Source: Megaustenia siamemsis (Eukaryota > Mollusca > Gastropoda > Stylommatophora > Ariophantidae). Taken from it: a DNA stretch of 64,000 bases. The stretch covers positions 83,529,973 through 83,593,972 of the forward strand of contig JAVIAB010000051.1 of the NCBI GenBank assembly GCA_032433765.1. The letters run 5' to 3'. Within the stretch, counting starts at the first letter, position 1, and every line of letters begins with the position of its first letter. The notes below the pieces were generated by a model. It was given only the letters and a program-made list of their open reading frames with translations. It was not told the DNA's origin and ran no database searches. Shown here piece by piece: positions 35,261 through 47,396 of the stretch. The position numbers and the translations under genes were made by a program.

Positions 35261-35896
35261 GAACTCATGGTTGTCGAAGTCTTGTGTCCTTCTCACATCG
35301 TATTATCGTTATCAGTGACCAACATGAGGGTGTATGTAAACTGTGTATGTATTTCATCTACCAAACAAAGAAATTATAAAGTATGCCTTCCGAAACCACT
35401 GATGTCTGAAAAACCTGAACGCATTCCAGACCGTTCTGGAAGGAAAAAAAAAACATAACCTGGACTAATTACGTTCTATGAAGTTCAAAGATGAAATCTT
35501 TCCTACAAATAAAAAAAAAAATACTTTCACTAGATAGTAAATACAAATATTCATCATGGTCGATGCCTTTATTGTTGGTACGTATGAAAAGTGATACTTT
35601 AAACAGAATTGAAGGTAAACTATGTTTTCTGTTTACTTTGCTTGTGATCTGCTGTAGCCGCTCTCTGTCTAGCCAATCGTCGTTCAGTTGCTGTCTGTTA
35701 GTCACTCATCAAACACATTGCTTTCGATTCTAAATCTTCATCTAAATTTACATGTACCTCGATTGATCTAATTATAATCTCTACACTGCCTTTTTACTCT
35801 GTTTATTCTGTTCTGTAAGAACGTTTCTCTGTTTTCCTCTCGCTACTCTATACTGTTTTCTTTGCCTTAAATGGCTACCTGATTTTTTTTTCTGTT

Positions 35897-36436
35897 AAAG
35901 CAAAGCGGCACGGGTGTAATACCGACCACATTACCAAAAATTCATGTGCAAATTCATGGGGGCCTCGGTAGCCTAGTTGGGAAAACCACTCGACTGGACT
36001 ACCCACGTTCGGACAACCACCCCCGACTGGACTACCCACGTTCGGACAACCACTCGACTGGACTACCCACGTTCGGACAACCTGTGTTCGATTCCCGCTG
36101 GGACAGTGTGAATTGTACTCGTGGTTGGAGGGAAAAGAAATACCCCCACGGTCGACCCAGTCGTTGGCAGAAATAGGTTCCAGTGTATTACCCTGGGAAG
36201 ATGAGGAATGTTGCCTCGCATCTGAGGTTTGATGCTTGAGACGACACTATACAGAAAGCTCCGAACATTTCTGGATAGGCGGCCGAGCACATATGGGTGG
36301 AAACTCGCGTGCTAAGACACCGGTTCAAATCTCGTACTTTACCTTTACTTTACCTTTATCATGTGCCAAAGGTCTATAAAAAATATGGTCACTGACACTG
36401 TATTCCCTATACGCCAATTGGCGTGACGGGCTCTTT
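35897..36436 (+). mobile_element. SINE-A fragment interrupted by SINE-B
   Basis: SINE-A body sequence 'ggcacgggtgtaataccgac' stops at 35949. The remaining tail, with hairpin acgccaattggcgt, resumes at 36367 and ends near 36436. The 8-mer tcatgtgc is present on both sides (35942-35949 and 36359-36366) as a duplication made by the inserted SINE-B. The tRNA head of this SINE-A copy is missing. Confidence 0.82.
35950..36358 (+). mobile_element. SINE-B, tRNA-derived, with triplicated segment in the head
   Basis: The head ggggcctcggtagcctagtt gives an A-box-like sequence. TGTTCGATTCCCG (about 36085-36097) gives the B box. Between them 'actggactacccacgttcgg' plus 'acaacc' occurs three times, where the 49357-49681 copy has it once. 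The body includes 'gatgaggaatgttgcctcgc' and 'ggataggcggccgagcac'. A second B-box-like 'ggttcaaatctcgtac' and a CTTTA tail end the element. Confidence 0.85.
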
Positions 36437-36477
36437 ACTATATATATATATACAATTCATTCAATGTCTCTCCCTTT

Positions 36478-37070
<593 letters not shown>

Positions 37071-37082
37071 AAATAGTTTGAA

Positions 37083-40000
37083 CGCCCGTGCGCTGCCGGG
37101 GCCCGAAAGGGTAGTAAAGAATAGCGGCGCTGTACCCTACCAGGCATGTTCGTAAGAGGCGAGAAAGGAGGGTTAGGCATGGGACTGGCTATCCCATACT
37201 GTAAAAAAAATAAGCCGAAAAAACTTCACAAACATGAACAAGTCAAAGAAAGATAAAGTTAATCCGTCAACCAGGAAAGAGAAAGGCTCTCTGTCTAAGA
37301 GACGTATGACGCAATCCGGAGAAAGCCATAAGGAGTCCGGGTTGCCGACTCACCCTTTGTCTACCAGGAAATCCTCTAGAATTGGCACCTGGAATGTTCG
37401 TACCCTTAACGAACAGGGAAAAGCTGCATAAGTGGCAGCAGAAATGACCAGCTACAAGATAGATATTCTGGGAATGTGTGAAACAAGATGGCTGGGAGCG
37501 AAGAGAATGAAACTGAATACAGGGGAGATGATTTTATCATCAGGACACCAGGAACCAGGAGCACAACATAGCGAAGGGGTAGCTATAATGCTATCAAAGA
37601 ATGCGCAGAAGACACTAATAGAATGGGAGGCAGTGGGACCAAGACTGGTGAGAGCAACATTTAAAACAACCAAAAACAAAATAAAATTACACATTATACA
37701 ATGCTATGCACCAACCAACGATAAGGATGATTCAGTTAAAGATGATTTCTATAGACAGCTACAATGTCAGATGGATGCAAGACGAGCCAATGATATTATA
37801 ATCTTGATGGGAGACATAAATGCTAAGGTAGGATCAGACAACAGAGGCTTCGAAGAGATTATGGGAAAACATGGACTTGGAGATATAAACGAGAATGGAG
37901 AGATATTTGTGAATTTCTGCGCCCTTAATCAAATGAGCCTAGGAGGAACAATATTCCAACATAAAAGAATATACAAAGCTACATGGGTGTCACCAGATCA
38001 TAGAACGGAAAATCAAATTGATCACATATGTATTAATAATAAGTTTAAGCCATCCTTACAGGATGTAAAAGTATATAGAGGGGCAGATGTAGCTTCTGAT
38101 CATCATCTTCTGTTAGCCAAACTTAAAATTAAACTAAAAAGGTATACTACAACGAATAAGGGTAGAAAGTATTTCAATGTAGGGTTTCTTAAAGAACAAG
38201 GAATTAAAGATAAATTCGCAGTCACAATATCAAACAAATACCAAGTCCTCCAACAACTAGAAAATACAATAAATATAGAAGATCATTGGAAACAGGTAAA
38301 AAATATATTGAAAGAGACATGCGAAGAAACATTGGGGAAAAGAGAACGCCAGAATAAGGCATGGATGACAGCAGAGACCCTGGATAAAATTAAAGAAAGA
38401 ATGAACAAGAAAGCAGACATAAATAAAAGCAAAACAAGAAGTAATAAAACCAAGACACAGGAAGCTTACACAGAGGTGAACAAAGAAGTGAGAAGATGCA
38501 TTAAAAGGGATAAGAGGAAATATATAGATGAACTAGCTAAAGAGGCAGAAGAAGCAGCAAATAAAGGGAATATGAAAGAACTGTACAACAGCACAAAGAA
38601 ATTAGGTGGAAAATACAAACAGATCAACGCCTTTATCAAAGATAAGAAAGGAAATCTGCTTAGTAATATAAGGGAACAAATGGAGAGATGGAAAGAGCAC
38701 TTTGAAGAACTTTTGAACAGACCCAGCTCAAATAATCCTCCAGATATACTACCAGCAGAAGAAGAGTTACACGTTAACTGCGGAAAACCAAGCAAAGAAG
38801 AAATAATGAAAGCCATCAAACTATTAAAAAATGGTAAAGCCACAGGACCAGATGAAATTCCTTCGGAAGCCATCAAAGCAGATATTAACACCTCTACCAA
38901 GATTTTACATGATCTATTGGATAAAATTTGGGAGAGAGAAGAAATGCCTAAAGACTGGAGAGAAGGTTATATGATCAAACTACCAAAAAAAGGAAGTTTA
39001 CAGGAGTGCACAAACTATAGGGGCATTATGCTACTATCAGTGCCAGGAAAAATATTAGGCAGAATCATTCTGGAGAGACTAAAGGAGGCTATAGAGAAAC
39101 ACTTGAGAGATGAACAAGCAGGTTTTAGGGAGAACAGATCATGTGCTGATCAAATAACTACTCTATGTATAATAGTTGAACAAAGTCTAAAACTAAAATC
39201 CCCACTTTATATTGCATTCATAGATTACGAAAAGGCATTTGATAGTTTAGACAGAAGAATGCTTTGGAAGTTGCTGAGTCATAACGGAATCCCCATAAAG
39301 TTTATTAACCTGATAAAAACAATGTATGAAGGAACAAAATTTAGTGTGGTGCATGAAGGACAGCTTACAGAAGCATTTATAATAAGAACAGGAGTAAGGC
39401 AAGGATGCCTTCTATCCCCATTTCTCTTTCTACTGGCCATAGATTGGATTATGAAAATAACTCAAAACAACAGAAATGGGATCCAGTGGTCACTGACCAA
39501 ACAACTTGATGATTTAGACTTTGCTGATGACATAGCTCTCCTATCACACAGCCATCAACAGATGTAGGATAAAATGAGTATATTAGATGAGAGATCACAA
39601 CAGCTAGGACTAAAGATTAATAGAGATAAGACCAACATTATGAGAATTAATGCAGTTGGCAATAATCAAATAAAACTAGGAGAAATACCTCTACTAGACG
39701 TAGAATCTTACATATACCTGGGCAGTAATATAGATAAAGAGGGAGGAACAGAAAATGATACCAAAATAAGGATATCAAAAGCAAGAGGAGCTTTCATTGC
39801 ACTGGGAAACATATGGAAATCCAAAGAAATTAGGTTAAATACAAAAATTAAAATTTTCAACTCAAATGTTAAGTCGGTCCTATTATATGGCTGTGAAACA
39901 TGGAGAATAACAAAATTGATAATCTCGAAGATACAGACTTTCATTAATGGATGCTTACGCAGAATAAAGGGATGGAAATGGCAGGACAAAGTCACTAACG

Positions 40001-40308
40001 TGGAATTATGGAAATGTACCGGTCAAATACCAGTGGATAAAGAGATACAGCGAAGACGATGGCGATGGATAGGACACACACTACGGAAGCCAATTGAGAG
40101 TATTACACAACAGGCCCTTTTTTTGGAATCCCCAGGGGAAAAGACAAAGAGGAAGACCAAGGAATTCTTGGAGAAGACAGATCGAAGCAGAGATGAAGAT
40201 GATGGGGAAGACATGGAATGATCTTAAAAGAATTGCAAAAAACAGAACGACTTGGAAAGTGTTTGTTGAAGACCTATGCTCCACTGGGAGCTAAAAGGTT
40301 GAAGAAGA
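37083..40308 (+). mobile_element. Full-length RTE-like LINE with 12-bp TSD
   Basis: The element starts cgcccgtgcgctgccggggc and ends ggttgaagaagaa. Both ends are fixed by aaatagtttgaa at 37071-37082 and 40309-40320. Its length (3226 bp), 150-bp 5' leader, single ORF of about 1020 codons, very short 3' UTR and short tandem-repeat tail fit the RTE clade, with APE-type endonuclease followed by RT. It is the best preserved element in the window, and its exact TSD suggests a fairly recent insertion. Clade assignment is by architecture and should be treated as likely, not proven. Confidence 0.92.
37234..40294 (+). pseudogene. RTE-like ORF: AP-endonuclease + reverse transcriptase, three lesions
   Basis: The encoded protein nicks target DNA and copies its own RNA at the nick. 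Seen in order: a basic N-terminus; endonuclease motifs GTWNVRT, CETRW, MGDINAK and SDHHLLLAKL; a Lys-rich linker; RT motifs NGKATGPDEIP, GFRENRSC, AFIDYEKAFDSLDRR, GVRQGCLLSPFLF and the catalytic FADD (39520-39531); then YGCETW, RRRWRWIGH and GKRQRGRPRNSWRR. Three lesions interrupt one frame: TAA at 37429, TAG at 39565 (both one C-to-T change from Gln), and one extra T in the T run near 40118-40124. The related tail at 41480-41935 keeps the uninterrupted frame at the T run. Confidence 0.92.
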
Positions 40309-40320
40309 AAATAGTTTGAA

Positions 40321-40850
40321 AAGATTTGGTATACGCTTGTTTACATTCAAGACTAGTATAGAAACAAGAGAAATGACCACGCAACCAACAATCTGAGGTA
40401 TATTCGAAAAAAAAAAATGTGTTTGATGTAGGACATGTGATGAAAAGACATAACAAGAGAATCACAAAGCAAGTCTTCGAATTGTTGATTAAAAAACGAG
40501 CAGCCCTAGGATTTAATTATCGAGGAGGACCCTAGACCTCGACTGCCTAGAGACATCTACAGAGTTTAATCCGGCGCTGCACAAACGGGATTCCATGGCT
40601 ATGATATCAATAGTTTATATATAAATACAAACACGTTACAACATCTGAAACTGGAAATAAAACAAGAAATAAATATATAACTTATAAAACATAGAAGCAA
40701 GCAATATCGAGAGCAAAAAAGAAAAGAACGGTTGAGATAAAATATAAAATAAATAACAAAAGAAAATAATTTTGGCTGAAAGCAAAGATCAAGCAAACTA
40801 TTAAAAGAAAAATGGTTGTCAAATGAATTGAATCCCTGGTAATGTACGAG
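40321..40850. other. No recognisable feature
   Basis: AT-rich DNA between the RTE insertion and a MITE-like repeat. Confidence 0.4.
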
Positions 40851-40852
40851 TT

Positions 40853-41085
40853 TATCGACATAAATTATAGCGATTTCTCAGTTGGCGTCACGGCAAAACG
40901 ACAGTTTCATAATTTACTAAAAATGATCTTTTTGTTCATCACTAATGCATTTTAGTTTATTTTTGGGTTATAGTTAAGGTTAAGGGTTATTAGGGTTTAG
41001 ATTATGTAACATAGGACTTTACCCACACGGTTTTTCTCTTTACTCCACAATTAGGAGAGATCACTATAATTTTAATTTATGTCGC
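40853..41085. mobile_element. MITE-like element with imperfect terminal inverted repeats
   Basis: 'cgacataaattatagcgatt'+'tctc' at the left is mirrored by 'gagagatcactataat' and 'aatttatgtcg' at the right. The 230-bp interior has no ORF and includes a 'ggttaagggttattaggg' phrase. The same terminal sequence occurs singly at about 41962-41990, suggesting a family. No target duplication is resolved. Confidence 0.5.
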
Positions 41086-41479
41086 TAAAATCGTAATTTA
41101 TCGACTCACGCTCTATCAACATCACAAATGAAAACGATGATTGAACATGACAAATAATCTCACTTACCACCAAGACGCATGTACAACCTGCAGCACGGAA
41201 AGTAGAATAACAATCCCACTGACCCAGCAATGGTTACTGGTTGTCATGGTGATGTCACGATGCACGCAAGGAGTAGAACCACAAAGAATAACAGAATGTA
41301 TTCCGGCCACTTCTAGTGCAATGTATCACCAAACCCTGGCGTGTTGAGACTTACACACTATGCTGTGCATTATAGCAGCTGAAAAACGATGTAGAAATAT
41401 AAGTGTATATATAATTATTTATAATCCAGCACATATTAAATCTATATAGTTACACAATACAGCAAAAATGTATTCTTCT

Positions 41480-41935
41480 TCTACCTTTCAGCTCCCAGTG
41501 GAGCATAGGTCTTCAACAAACATTTTCCAAGTCGTTCTATTTCCTGCCATTTTAAGATCATTCCATGCCTTCCCCATCATCTTTATCTCTGCTTCTATCT
41601 GTCTTCTCCAAGAATTCTTTGGTCTTCCTCTTTGTCTTTTCCCTGGGGATTCTAAAACAGGGCCTGTTGTGTAATGCTCACAGTTGGCTTCCGCAGAGTG
41701 TGTCCTATCCAGCGTCATCGTCTTTGCTGTATCTCTTTATCCACTGGTATTTGACTGGTACATTTCCATAATTCTATGTTAGTGATTTTGTCCTGCCATT
41801 TCCATCCTTTTATTCTGTGTAAGCATCCATTAATGAAAGTCTGTATCTTCATGATTGTCAATTTTGTTGTTCTCCATGTTTCACAGCCATATAATATAGG
41901 ACTGACTTAACATCGGAGTTGAAAATTAAAAAAAT
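41480..41935 (-). mobile_element. 5'-truncated tail of the same RTE-like family
   Basis: The minus strand encodes GKRQRGRPKNSWRRQIEAEI, then KMMGKAWNDLK and NRTTWKMFVEDLCSTGS, closely matching the end of the 37083-40308 ORF. Upstream, YGCETW-region sequence is recognisable ('ccatgtttcacagccatat'). A TGG-to-TAG stop occurs in QALF(stop)NPQGK. It lies inverted to the full-length copy, about 1.2 kb away. Confidence 0.85.
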
Positions 41936-42019
41936 GTATTACTTTAGGGTTATTTGCGAGTTTAGCGACATAAATTGTCGAGTGATCTCCCGGACTAGTA
42001 ATGACAAAGATAACATAAA

Positions 42020-42570
42020 CCAATTTTCTTCTTCTTCCTCTTTCTTCACTTCATCTTGTACCCGTTCGGCTGTCGAAGAATATACTCAGTTCTGGTCCTC
42101 TACCTGTTGGTGGAATCTACACTCATTGTCAATTGATGTTGTTGTATCGTCTCTTTGTTCTTGTCTGTCCATCTTACTCTGGGTCTGCTTCTTGATTTTT
42201 TCCGTTCTCCTCTTTTAATATACACTTTGTATGGTAGTATCATGTGCTGAAGGTATGTAAAATTGATGGTCACTAACACCATATTCCCTATACGCCACTT
42301 GGCGTGACGGGGCTCTTTGCTCTTATTTACTTATGGTAGTGAATTATATGATATTCTTTCTAGATGGGCAAACCATTTTATTTGTTGTTTCTGTATGAAG
42401 CTTAGGACTTGTCAATACCCACAGTTTCTCTCATAATATCATTTCTGATATTGTCCTCTCGTCACTCCAAGCACTTTTCTCAGACATTCGCGTCCCTGTG
42501 GTGACAAGTTTTCTTTTATACTTTGTCGTAAGTGACCATGTTTGGCATTGATAGTATAATGCGGAAATGA
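42020..42570 (-). mobile_element. LINE 3' fragment split by a SINE-A piece
   Basis: Minus-strand reading gives QQIKWFAHLERISYNSLP, then YKVYIKRGERKKSRSRPRVR and WTDKNKETIQQHQLTMSVDS. These are the FxHL and RPRxRW elements of a LINE C-terminus. The two halves join exactly when the 93-bp SINE-A fragment at 42239-42331 and one copy of its TSD are removed. A (GATAA)n tract follows on the 5' side. Confidence 0.75.
42239..42331 (+). mobile_element. 5'-truncated SINE-A with 9-bp TSD
   Basis: Only the last part of SINE-A is present, from 'atcatgtgctgaaggtatgt' to the hairpin acgccacttggcgt and the tail. tatggtagt flanks it at 42230-42238 and 42332-42340. The TSD shows the truncation happened at insertion, as in incomplete reverse transcription. 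Confidence 0.85.
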
Positions 42571-42572
42571 AC

Positions 42573-42712
42573 ACACTATACATAAGATAAGATAAGATAA
42601 GACAAGATAAGATAAGATAAGATAAGATAAGATAAGATAAGATAAGAAGATAAGATAAGATAAGATAAGATAAGATAAGATAAGATAAGATAAGATAAGA
42701 TAAGATAAGATA
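42573..42712. repeat. (GATAA)n microsatellite
   Basis: About 28 pentanucleotide units with one 'gacaa' and one 'gaagataa' interruption. GATA motifs are therefore very dense, but I infer no function. Confidence 0.97.
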
Positions 42713-42796
42713 AGTAAAACATAAACCTGCTATAGAATTTGGAAAATTGATATTTGCTGAAATTATTTATATTTTGTGTAATAAAAGTAACAAAAA

Positions 42797-42921
42797 GTAA
42801 AGTACCCCCGTCACGCCAAGTGGCGTATAGGGAACATGGTGTTAGTGATCATAAATTTTACAGACCTTCGGCACATGATTTTTGGGATAATGTGGTCCGC
42901 ATTACGCCCGTGGATTTTGTG
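42797..42921 (-). mobile_element. SINE-A tail fragment
   Basis: Contains the tail hairpin (acgccaagtggcgt) and the body as far as 'attacgcccgtgg'. The tRNA head is absent. Confidence 0.85.
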
Positions 42922-43610
42922 TAGTAGTTTGAAATATATTTTTATTGAATTAGTTTTTCTTTTTCAATTTTCAGAATTCTATTAGAAAAAAAAAATAACA
43001 TGAAAAATCTTGTTGACATTTCATTAGCTTGGAATATATATAAATTTTTTTAAAGAAAATTAATGTAAAATTTTAGCTGTAAAAAAACGGACAAGAAAAC
43101 ACGAGACGTCAGCGGTCATTAGTCATTTACGACACGACTTATTTCTTGTCAACAAATAAAAAAAATGATAGGCTGACAAGTTGTAAACAAGAAAAGAACA
43201 TTAACATTGCTTGCAAATAGCTATTATAATAAAACATAACAATTATAGAAAATAAATAAGAAGGGGAACATACACGTAATAACACTAGTCTGTACACAAT
43301 AAATAAATAACAAACAAAATTTGGTGACCAGAAAAATAGACACAAGAACTGACGGGGAGGTGGGGGGGGGGGGGGGGGAAGTGTGGAGAAACAGTACATA
43401 AGAAGTGTGATCAGTAAAAAAAATATAAAAATTAGAAATAGAAATATGTAGAAATACAAAAACAAAAACAAACCAAAAAAAAATAAAAATGGTCGCCAAC
43501 TCAACATATATCATACACACCCACTCAATAGAAGACAAATGTAAAATTCTCTTAGATCAAGGTCTGTTGATGTGTTTTTAAAAATGTGTTACCATTTTAT
43601 CATTTTGAAA
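42922..43610. other. AT-rich spacer with a poly-G run
   Basis: A G tract at about 43361-43378 lies in AT-rich DNA. Long frames on the minus strand (Phe/Leu-rich) are low-complexity and unconvincing. Confidence 0.4.
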
Positions 43611-43611
43611 A

Positions 43612-44194
43612 CTTCTAAGAAAATGGTGGTAAAGTTCTAAGAAAATGGTGGTAAAGTTCTAAGAAAATGGTGATAAAGTTCTAAGAAAATGGTGATAAAG
43701 TTCTAAGAAAATGGTGATAAAGTTCTAAGAAAATGGTGGTAAAGTTCTAAGAAAATGGTGATAAAGTTCTAAGAAAATGGTGGTAAAGTTCTAAGAAAAT
43801 GGTGATAAAGTTCTAAGAAAATGGTGATAAAGTTCTAAGAAAATGGTGATAAAGTTCTAAGAAAATGGTGATAAAGTTCTAAGAAAATGGTGGTAAAGTT
43901 CTAAGAAAATGGTGGTAAAGTTCTAAGAAAATGGTGATAAAGTTCTAAGAAAATGGTGATAAAGTTCTAAGAAAATGGTGGTAAAGTTCTAAGAAAATGG
44001 TGATAAAGTTCTAAGAAAATGGTGATAAAGTTCTAAGAAAATGGTGATAAAGTTCTAAGAAAATGGTGATAAAGTTCTAAGAAAATGGTGATAAAGTTCT
44101 AAGAAAATGGTGATAAAGTTCTAAGAAAATGGTGATAAAGTTCTAAGAAAATGGTGATAAAGTTCTAAGAAAATGGTGATAAAGTTCTAAGAGA
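43612..44194. repeat. 22-bp minisatellite, about 26 copies, two variants
   Basis: The unit ttctaagaaaatggtgataa plus 'ag' alternates with a variant having 'ggtggtaaag'. Otherwise the units are practically identical, so the array homogenised recently. Confidence 0.97.
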
Positions 44195-44218
44195 GCATGA
44201 TATTGAAAGGCATGTCTT

Positions 44219-44335
44219 CTGTTTAGCGTTCGCACGTTAAGTAGGCGTAGTGGATGCGTTGTGTCGCTACTTTACGACAAAGCCGCGATATCTGCGCCTT
44301 TAATTGCTACCTCCCACTTCGACATCGGTAGATTG
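44219..44335 (-). repeat. R3 fragment interrupted by SINE-A
   Basis: 'gcgatatctgcgcctttaat' and 'cccacttcgacatcgg' correspond to the middle of R3. The sequence may continue beyond the SINE-A insertion at 44601. Confidence 0.5.
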
Positions 44336-44600
44336 TAAGTAAAAAGTAAAGAACCCCGTCACACCAGGTAGCGTATAGGGAATATGGTGTTAGTGACCAT
44401 AAATTTTTACAGACCTTCAGCACATGATTTTTGGGGTAATGTGGTCGATATTACGCCCGTGCCGCAATACTTTCCCAGAAAAAAAAAACCGGTACCCATT
44501 TAAGGTTGGGTGAATCTGGAAGCCGTCGGTTGGAATCGAACCCTACCTCTTGTCCTTGGTAGTCCAGTTCACTAACCACTGATCTATCGCGGCTCCAACG
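44336..44600 (-). mobile_element. SINE-A, full length, 11-bp TSD
   Basis: Complete minus-strand copy from tail to the tRNA head (B box as reverse of 'aatcgaaccc', A box as reverse of 'actgatcta'). tcggtagattg flanks it at 44325-44335 and 44601-44611. The A box has a G-to-A-type change and the tail hairpin is weakened. Confidence 0.88.
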
Positions 44601-44611
44601 TCGGTAGATTG

Positions 44612-45439
44612 GTTTGACACTTTTGTTGGTCTACCCTTTCAGATTTGTAATTGTCAATGGTACTTTAACGTGTGCGCGTGCACACGGGGCCTAATGTTTT
44701 TCGACATTGTCTGAGAGGGCCGCACATCGGAACTCACTATCCAGAGTCCAGTAAAGCTATAAGCAAACCACGGATTCCAAGTGACAAACTTAAGCCGCAT
44801 GGGGCGGCATTTGTTCTGTGCACCAGCCAACGTCTTACTTCCAGTCCAGTTTGAAATGACTAAATCTTCTGTTTGCCAAACTAGGATCGTTGATTCGATT
44901 TTCGACAGGATTTTTTTCCGAGATAGGATGGAACAAAACTCTGATCTATACACTACGCATCGACAGCTCTGTGTTATCGGCTCTTATTCCCATCTTCTCG
45001 GAAAAAAAAACTTTCCAGAAAGACTTCAGCGGCATGGGTTTCAGAGACAAAATATTTCATGTTTTTAAATAATAATCTAAATGTTTATATTTATCTAACA
45101 CTTAATATATTATATATGAATTTGTAGATAATTAAACAAGGAATTAGATTTCACCAACATCTAGATGATACAAGACGTGTAAAAAGAATATGGTTTGTGA
45201 CAGTTTACACTAATCAAATTGAGAGTGACGCACTGTGCGGCTAAACGTACATGACCGAATTGGTCTGACACATGGTGCGTCGAAACGTACGGAAATAGTT
45301 GAAATGATGACAATTTGGTTGTTTTGTTGTGATTGACAGCAATTTGTGATATTTGCGTCTTACGATCGAACACATCCATCTTTAGCATTGCATTTGAGAA
45401 ACAGGTTGTCTCCTTTCTATATAAACGAATCATTTGGCT
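44612..45439. other. No recognisable gene
   Basis: Several open frames of 60-99 codons overlap on both strands without known motifs. Confidence 0.35.
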
Positions 45440-45580
45440 ACACTAGTTCATCTGTTATTAGAGGCACCGCGAAGAGGTAGAGTAAGGTCTGCAGTATTTT
45501 AGTTCCTCGATCAAGTAGTCAGCAATGAGTCGCTGACCGCTTTCAGTCCTGGGCGGTACAAGCACCTTCACTCCCAAGAA
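45440..45580 (-). repeat. R3 fragment
   Basis: 'gaggcaccgcgaagaggtag' and 'gctgaccgctttcagtcctg' match the R3 segment represented at 53110-53200. Confidence 0.5.
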
Positions 45581-45714
45581 AAGATAGAAATCAAAACATT
45601 TTTCAGGAAAGGGATCCATGAAGAACAAAATTCAAACGTAGGAAAGAAGAAACATCATCAATTTATTTAGCACATATTGTTCATGATCAAGTGAAAGACA
45701 ATATTATTATTAGA

Positions 45715-45965
45715 CCAAGCTGGCAGACAGCACCTGGGCTGAAATCGGTCAGCAACGCATAAATAACTACAAGCATTAAGTTCAGCAAGTAATGACTGAT
45801 TAGGGGTTCTTTTCGACATTCTTGCGGTGACTTCAATAACAGACAAACCTGTCTGACGAAGCGATCATGACTCGAAGAGTGGAGACAAACCGGTACTTTA
45901 CAATGAAAATGTGAAGTCATGTTATAAGTAAGCAGAGGTCCCCTCTATGTCTTTAATAGACGTTT
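45715..45965 (+). repeat. R3 fragment
   Basis: 'aataacagacaaacctgtct' and the following 'gaagcgatcatgactcgaag' parallel R3 at 4140-4190. The later 'gaaaatgtgaagtcatg' and 'gtctttaatagacg' fit the next R3 blocks. Confidence 0.45.
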
Positions 45966-46029
45966 GGATAGTACAGTGATAGTAACATTATTTGTTCCTT
46001 GACAAACGGTAGAGCGTACTCATGTGTAT

Positions 46030-46482
46030 GTACAGAGTGATTCATTGAACATGATCGGCAAATGTGAAATGAGATTAATTCGTCCATAATTGCTGAGATC
46101 AATCAATACAAGATCCAAGATGTGTAGTATCACCTTCAAGTAAGTCCCGAACCATGCTGATGTTAAGGGAAATGACAGAGCAGACAGATTGGCTAATGTT
46201 AGCCATTACATCGGGCGGATATTGTTAACAACCAACAAGAGATGGGTCGAAAAACGGACATTTACAGAAGTATAAAATATAGTTATAGTTAGTCGAAGGA
46301 ACCGGCATCACTGCAAACGAATTAAAATCCATAATTGATCAACCGCCTGTGCCAGTGGAATCATCCGAATTAACATCACATAACATTGAAGGATCTAAAC
46401 CATCAAAAGGTTGTTTCAGTCACCATTATAGCACACGCGAAAAGACATAAGGCGTAGCCGCACCTAAAGTAAACGCAAACGA
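46030..46482 (+). mobile_element. LINE R4 fragment with RNase H end
   Basis: 46150-46215 translates to NHADVKGNDRADRLANVSHY, the terminal 'H-x-GN-x-x-AD-x-LA' motif of an RNase H domain, as found in I-clade-like LINEs. About 90 bp on, in another frame, comes ITANELKSIIDQPPVPVESS. That block also occurs in the R4 copies at 57746-58250 (minus) and 62124-62620 (plus). I read R4 as the C-terminus and 3' UTR of one LINE. Confidence 0.6.
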
Positions 46483-46679
46483 ACTGGTTTTTTTTAAAAA
46501 ATAAGATATATGGAGTTCTCTAACTGTGTGAACTGACAGTAAAGAACGGTTTTACCAGAACAGAACGATGTGCTGGACGAATGAGAAATTTGTCGACCAA
46601 CACCGACCTGGCACAAATAGTCGCAGTGTGTTGATGAACATTTTGAGAAGATCAGAGCACCTATGGATGTGGCAATATA

Positions 46680-46765
46680 CTGTGATGATGGTCTAACATA
46701 ACGTAATGTAACATAACATAACACAATATAACGTAATGTAAAATAACATAATACAACATAACGTA
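46680..46765. repeat. Short 'acataacgtaatgta' simple repeat
   Basis: Degenerate alternation of 'taacataac' and 'gtaatgtaa' phrases. Confidence 0.7.
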
Positions 46766-46769
46766 ACAA

Positions 46770-46975
46770 CGGCACGTCTTTTTCAGTTATGTGGTCAGTA
46801 TCTCACCAGGCCGCTTTTATTTCACATAAAAAAATCTCCGAATTATTCATTTATTTAAGCTGAGTCAACCACTAAGCACTGTCGCTCCGAAATAAACTCG
46901 CCACATCTGAGAACTGAACTTGAAAAGCTCTGATTAGTAGCGATGGCACTAACCATTCAACCAATGAGACTGCGT
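46770..46975 (-). mobile_element. Divergent SINE related to SINE-A
   Basis: The minus strand reads gcagtctcattggttgaatg at its head and 'gcggcctggtgagatactga' near its end. The order resembles SINE-A with the B box degraded. A similar fragment is at 1235-1385. Confidence 0.5.
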
Positions 46976-47162
46976 TATGTTGTACCCAATACTTCACATG
47001 TGCATATCTGCGCCTACTTTACGTCTCTTTGAGACCGTGAGCAGAAGAAAGAGAACGGGAGAAGACAAAAACACAAACAATAGACAACAAATTTCAGAAT
47101 AAGAATAAGTGGTAAACAAACGATTGCGGAATAAAGATTGATTCGTAAAGAATACAAAGTAA

Positions 47163-47396
47163 AGTGCCCTGTCACGCCAAATAGCGTATAGGAAATGTGT
47201 TAGTGACCACAATTTGTACATACCCTCAGAACATGATTTTTTGGGTAATGTGGCGAGTATCACGCCCATGCCGCTTTACTTTCCCACACAAAAAATCCGG
47301 TACCCATTTAAGGCTGGGTGAACGCGGAAGCCGTCGATCACAATCGAGCCTGACCTCGTTTTCCAGATCACTAACCACTGTACTATCGCGGCTGCC
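47163..47396 (-). mobile_element. SINE-A, full length, diverged
   Basis: Tail hairpin is degraded (acgccaaatagcgt). The body is intact, the B box is altered (reverse of 'caatcgagcc') and the A box is reverse of 'cactgtacta'. An older copy than 21645-21906. Confidence 0.85.

Noticed and set aside
37429..39567. Programmed stop read-through in the RTE ORF
   Set aside because: Two separate single-base stops plus a homopolymer insertion are better explained by ordinary decay; no read-through context is visible.
40960..41010. Interstitial telomeric repeat
   Set aside because: Phrases such as 'ggttaagggttattaggg' resemble TTAGGG but are irregular and lie inside a MITE-like element.
42573..42712. 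GATA-factor enhancer
   Set aside because: The tract is a simple pentanucleotide microsatellite; motif density follows from the repeat.
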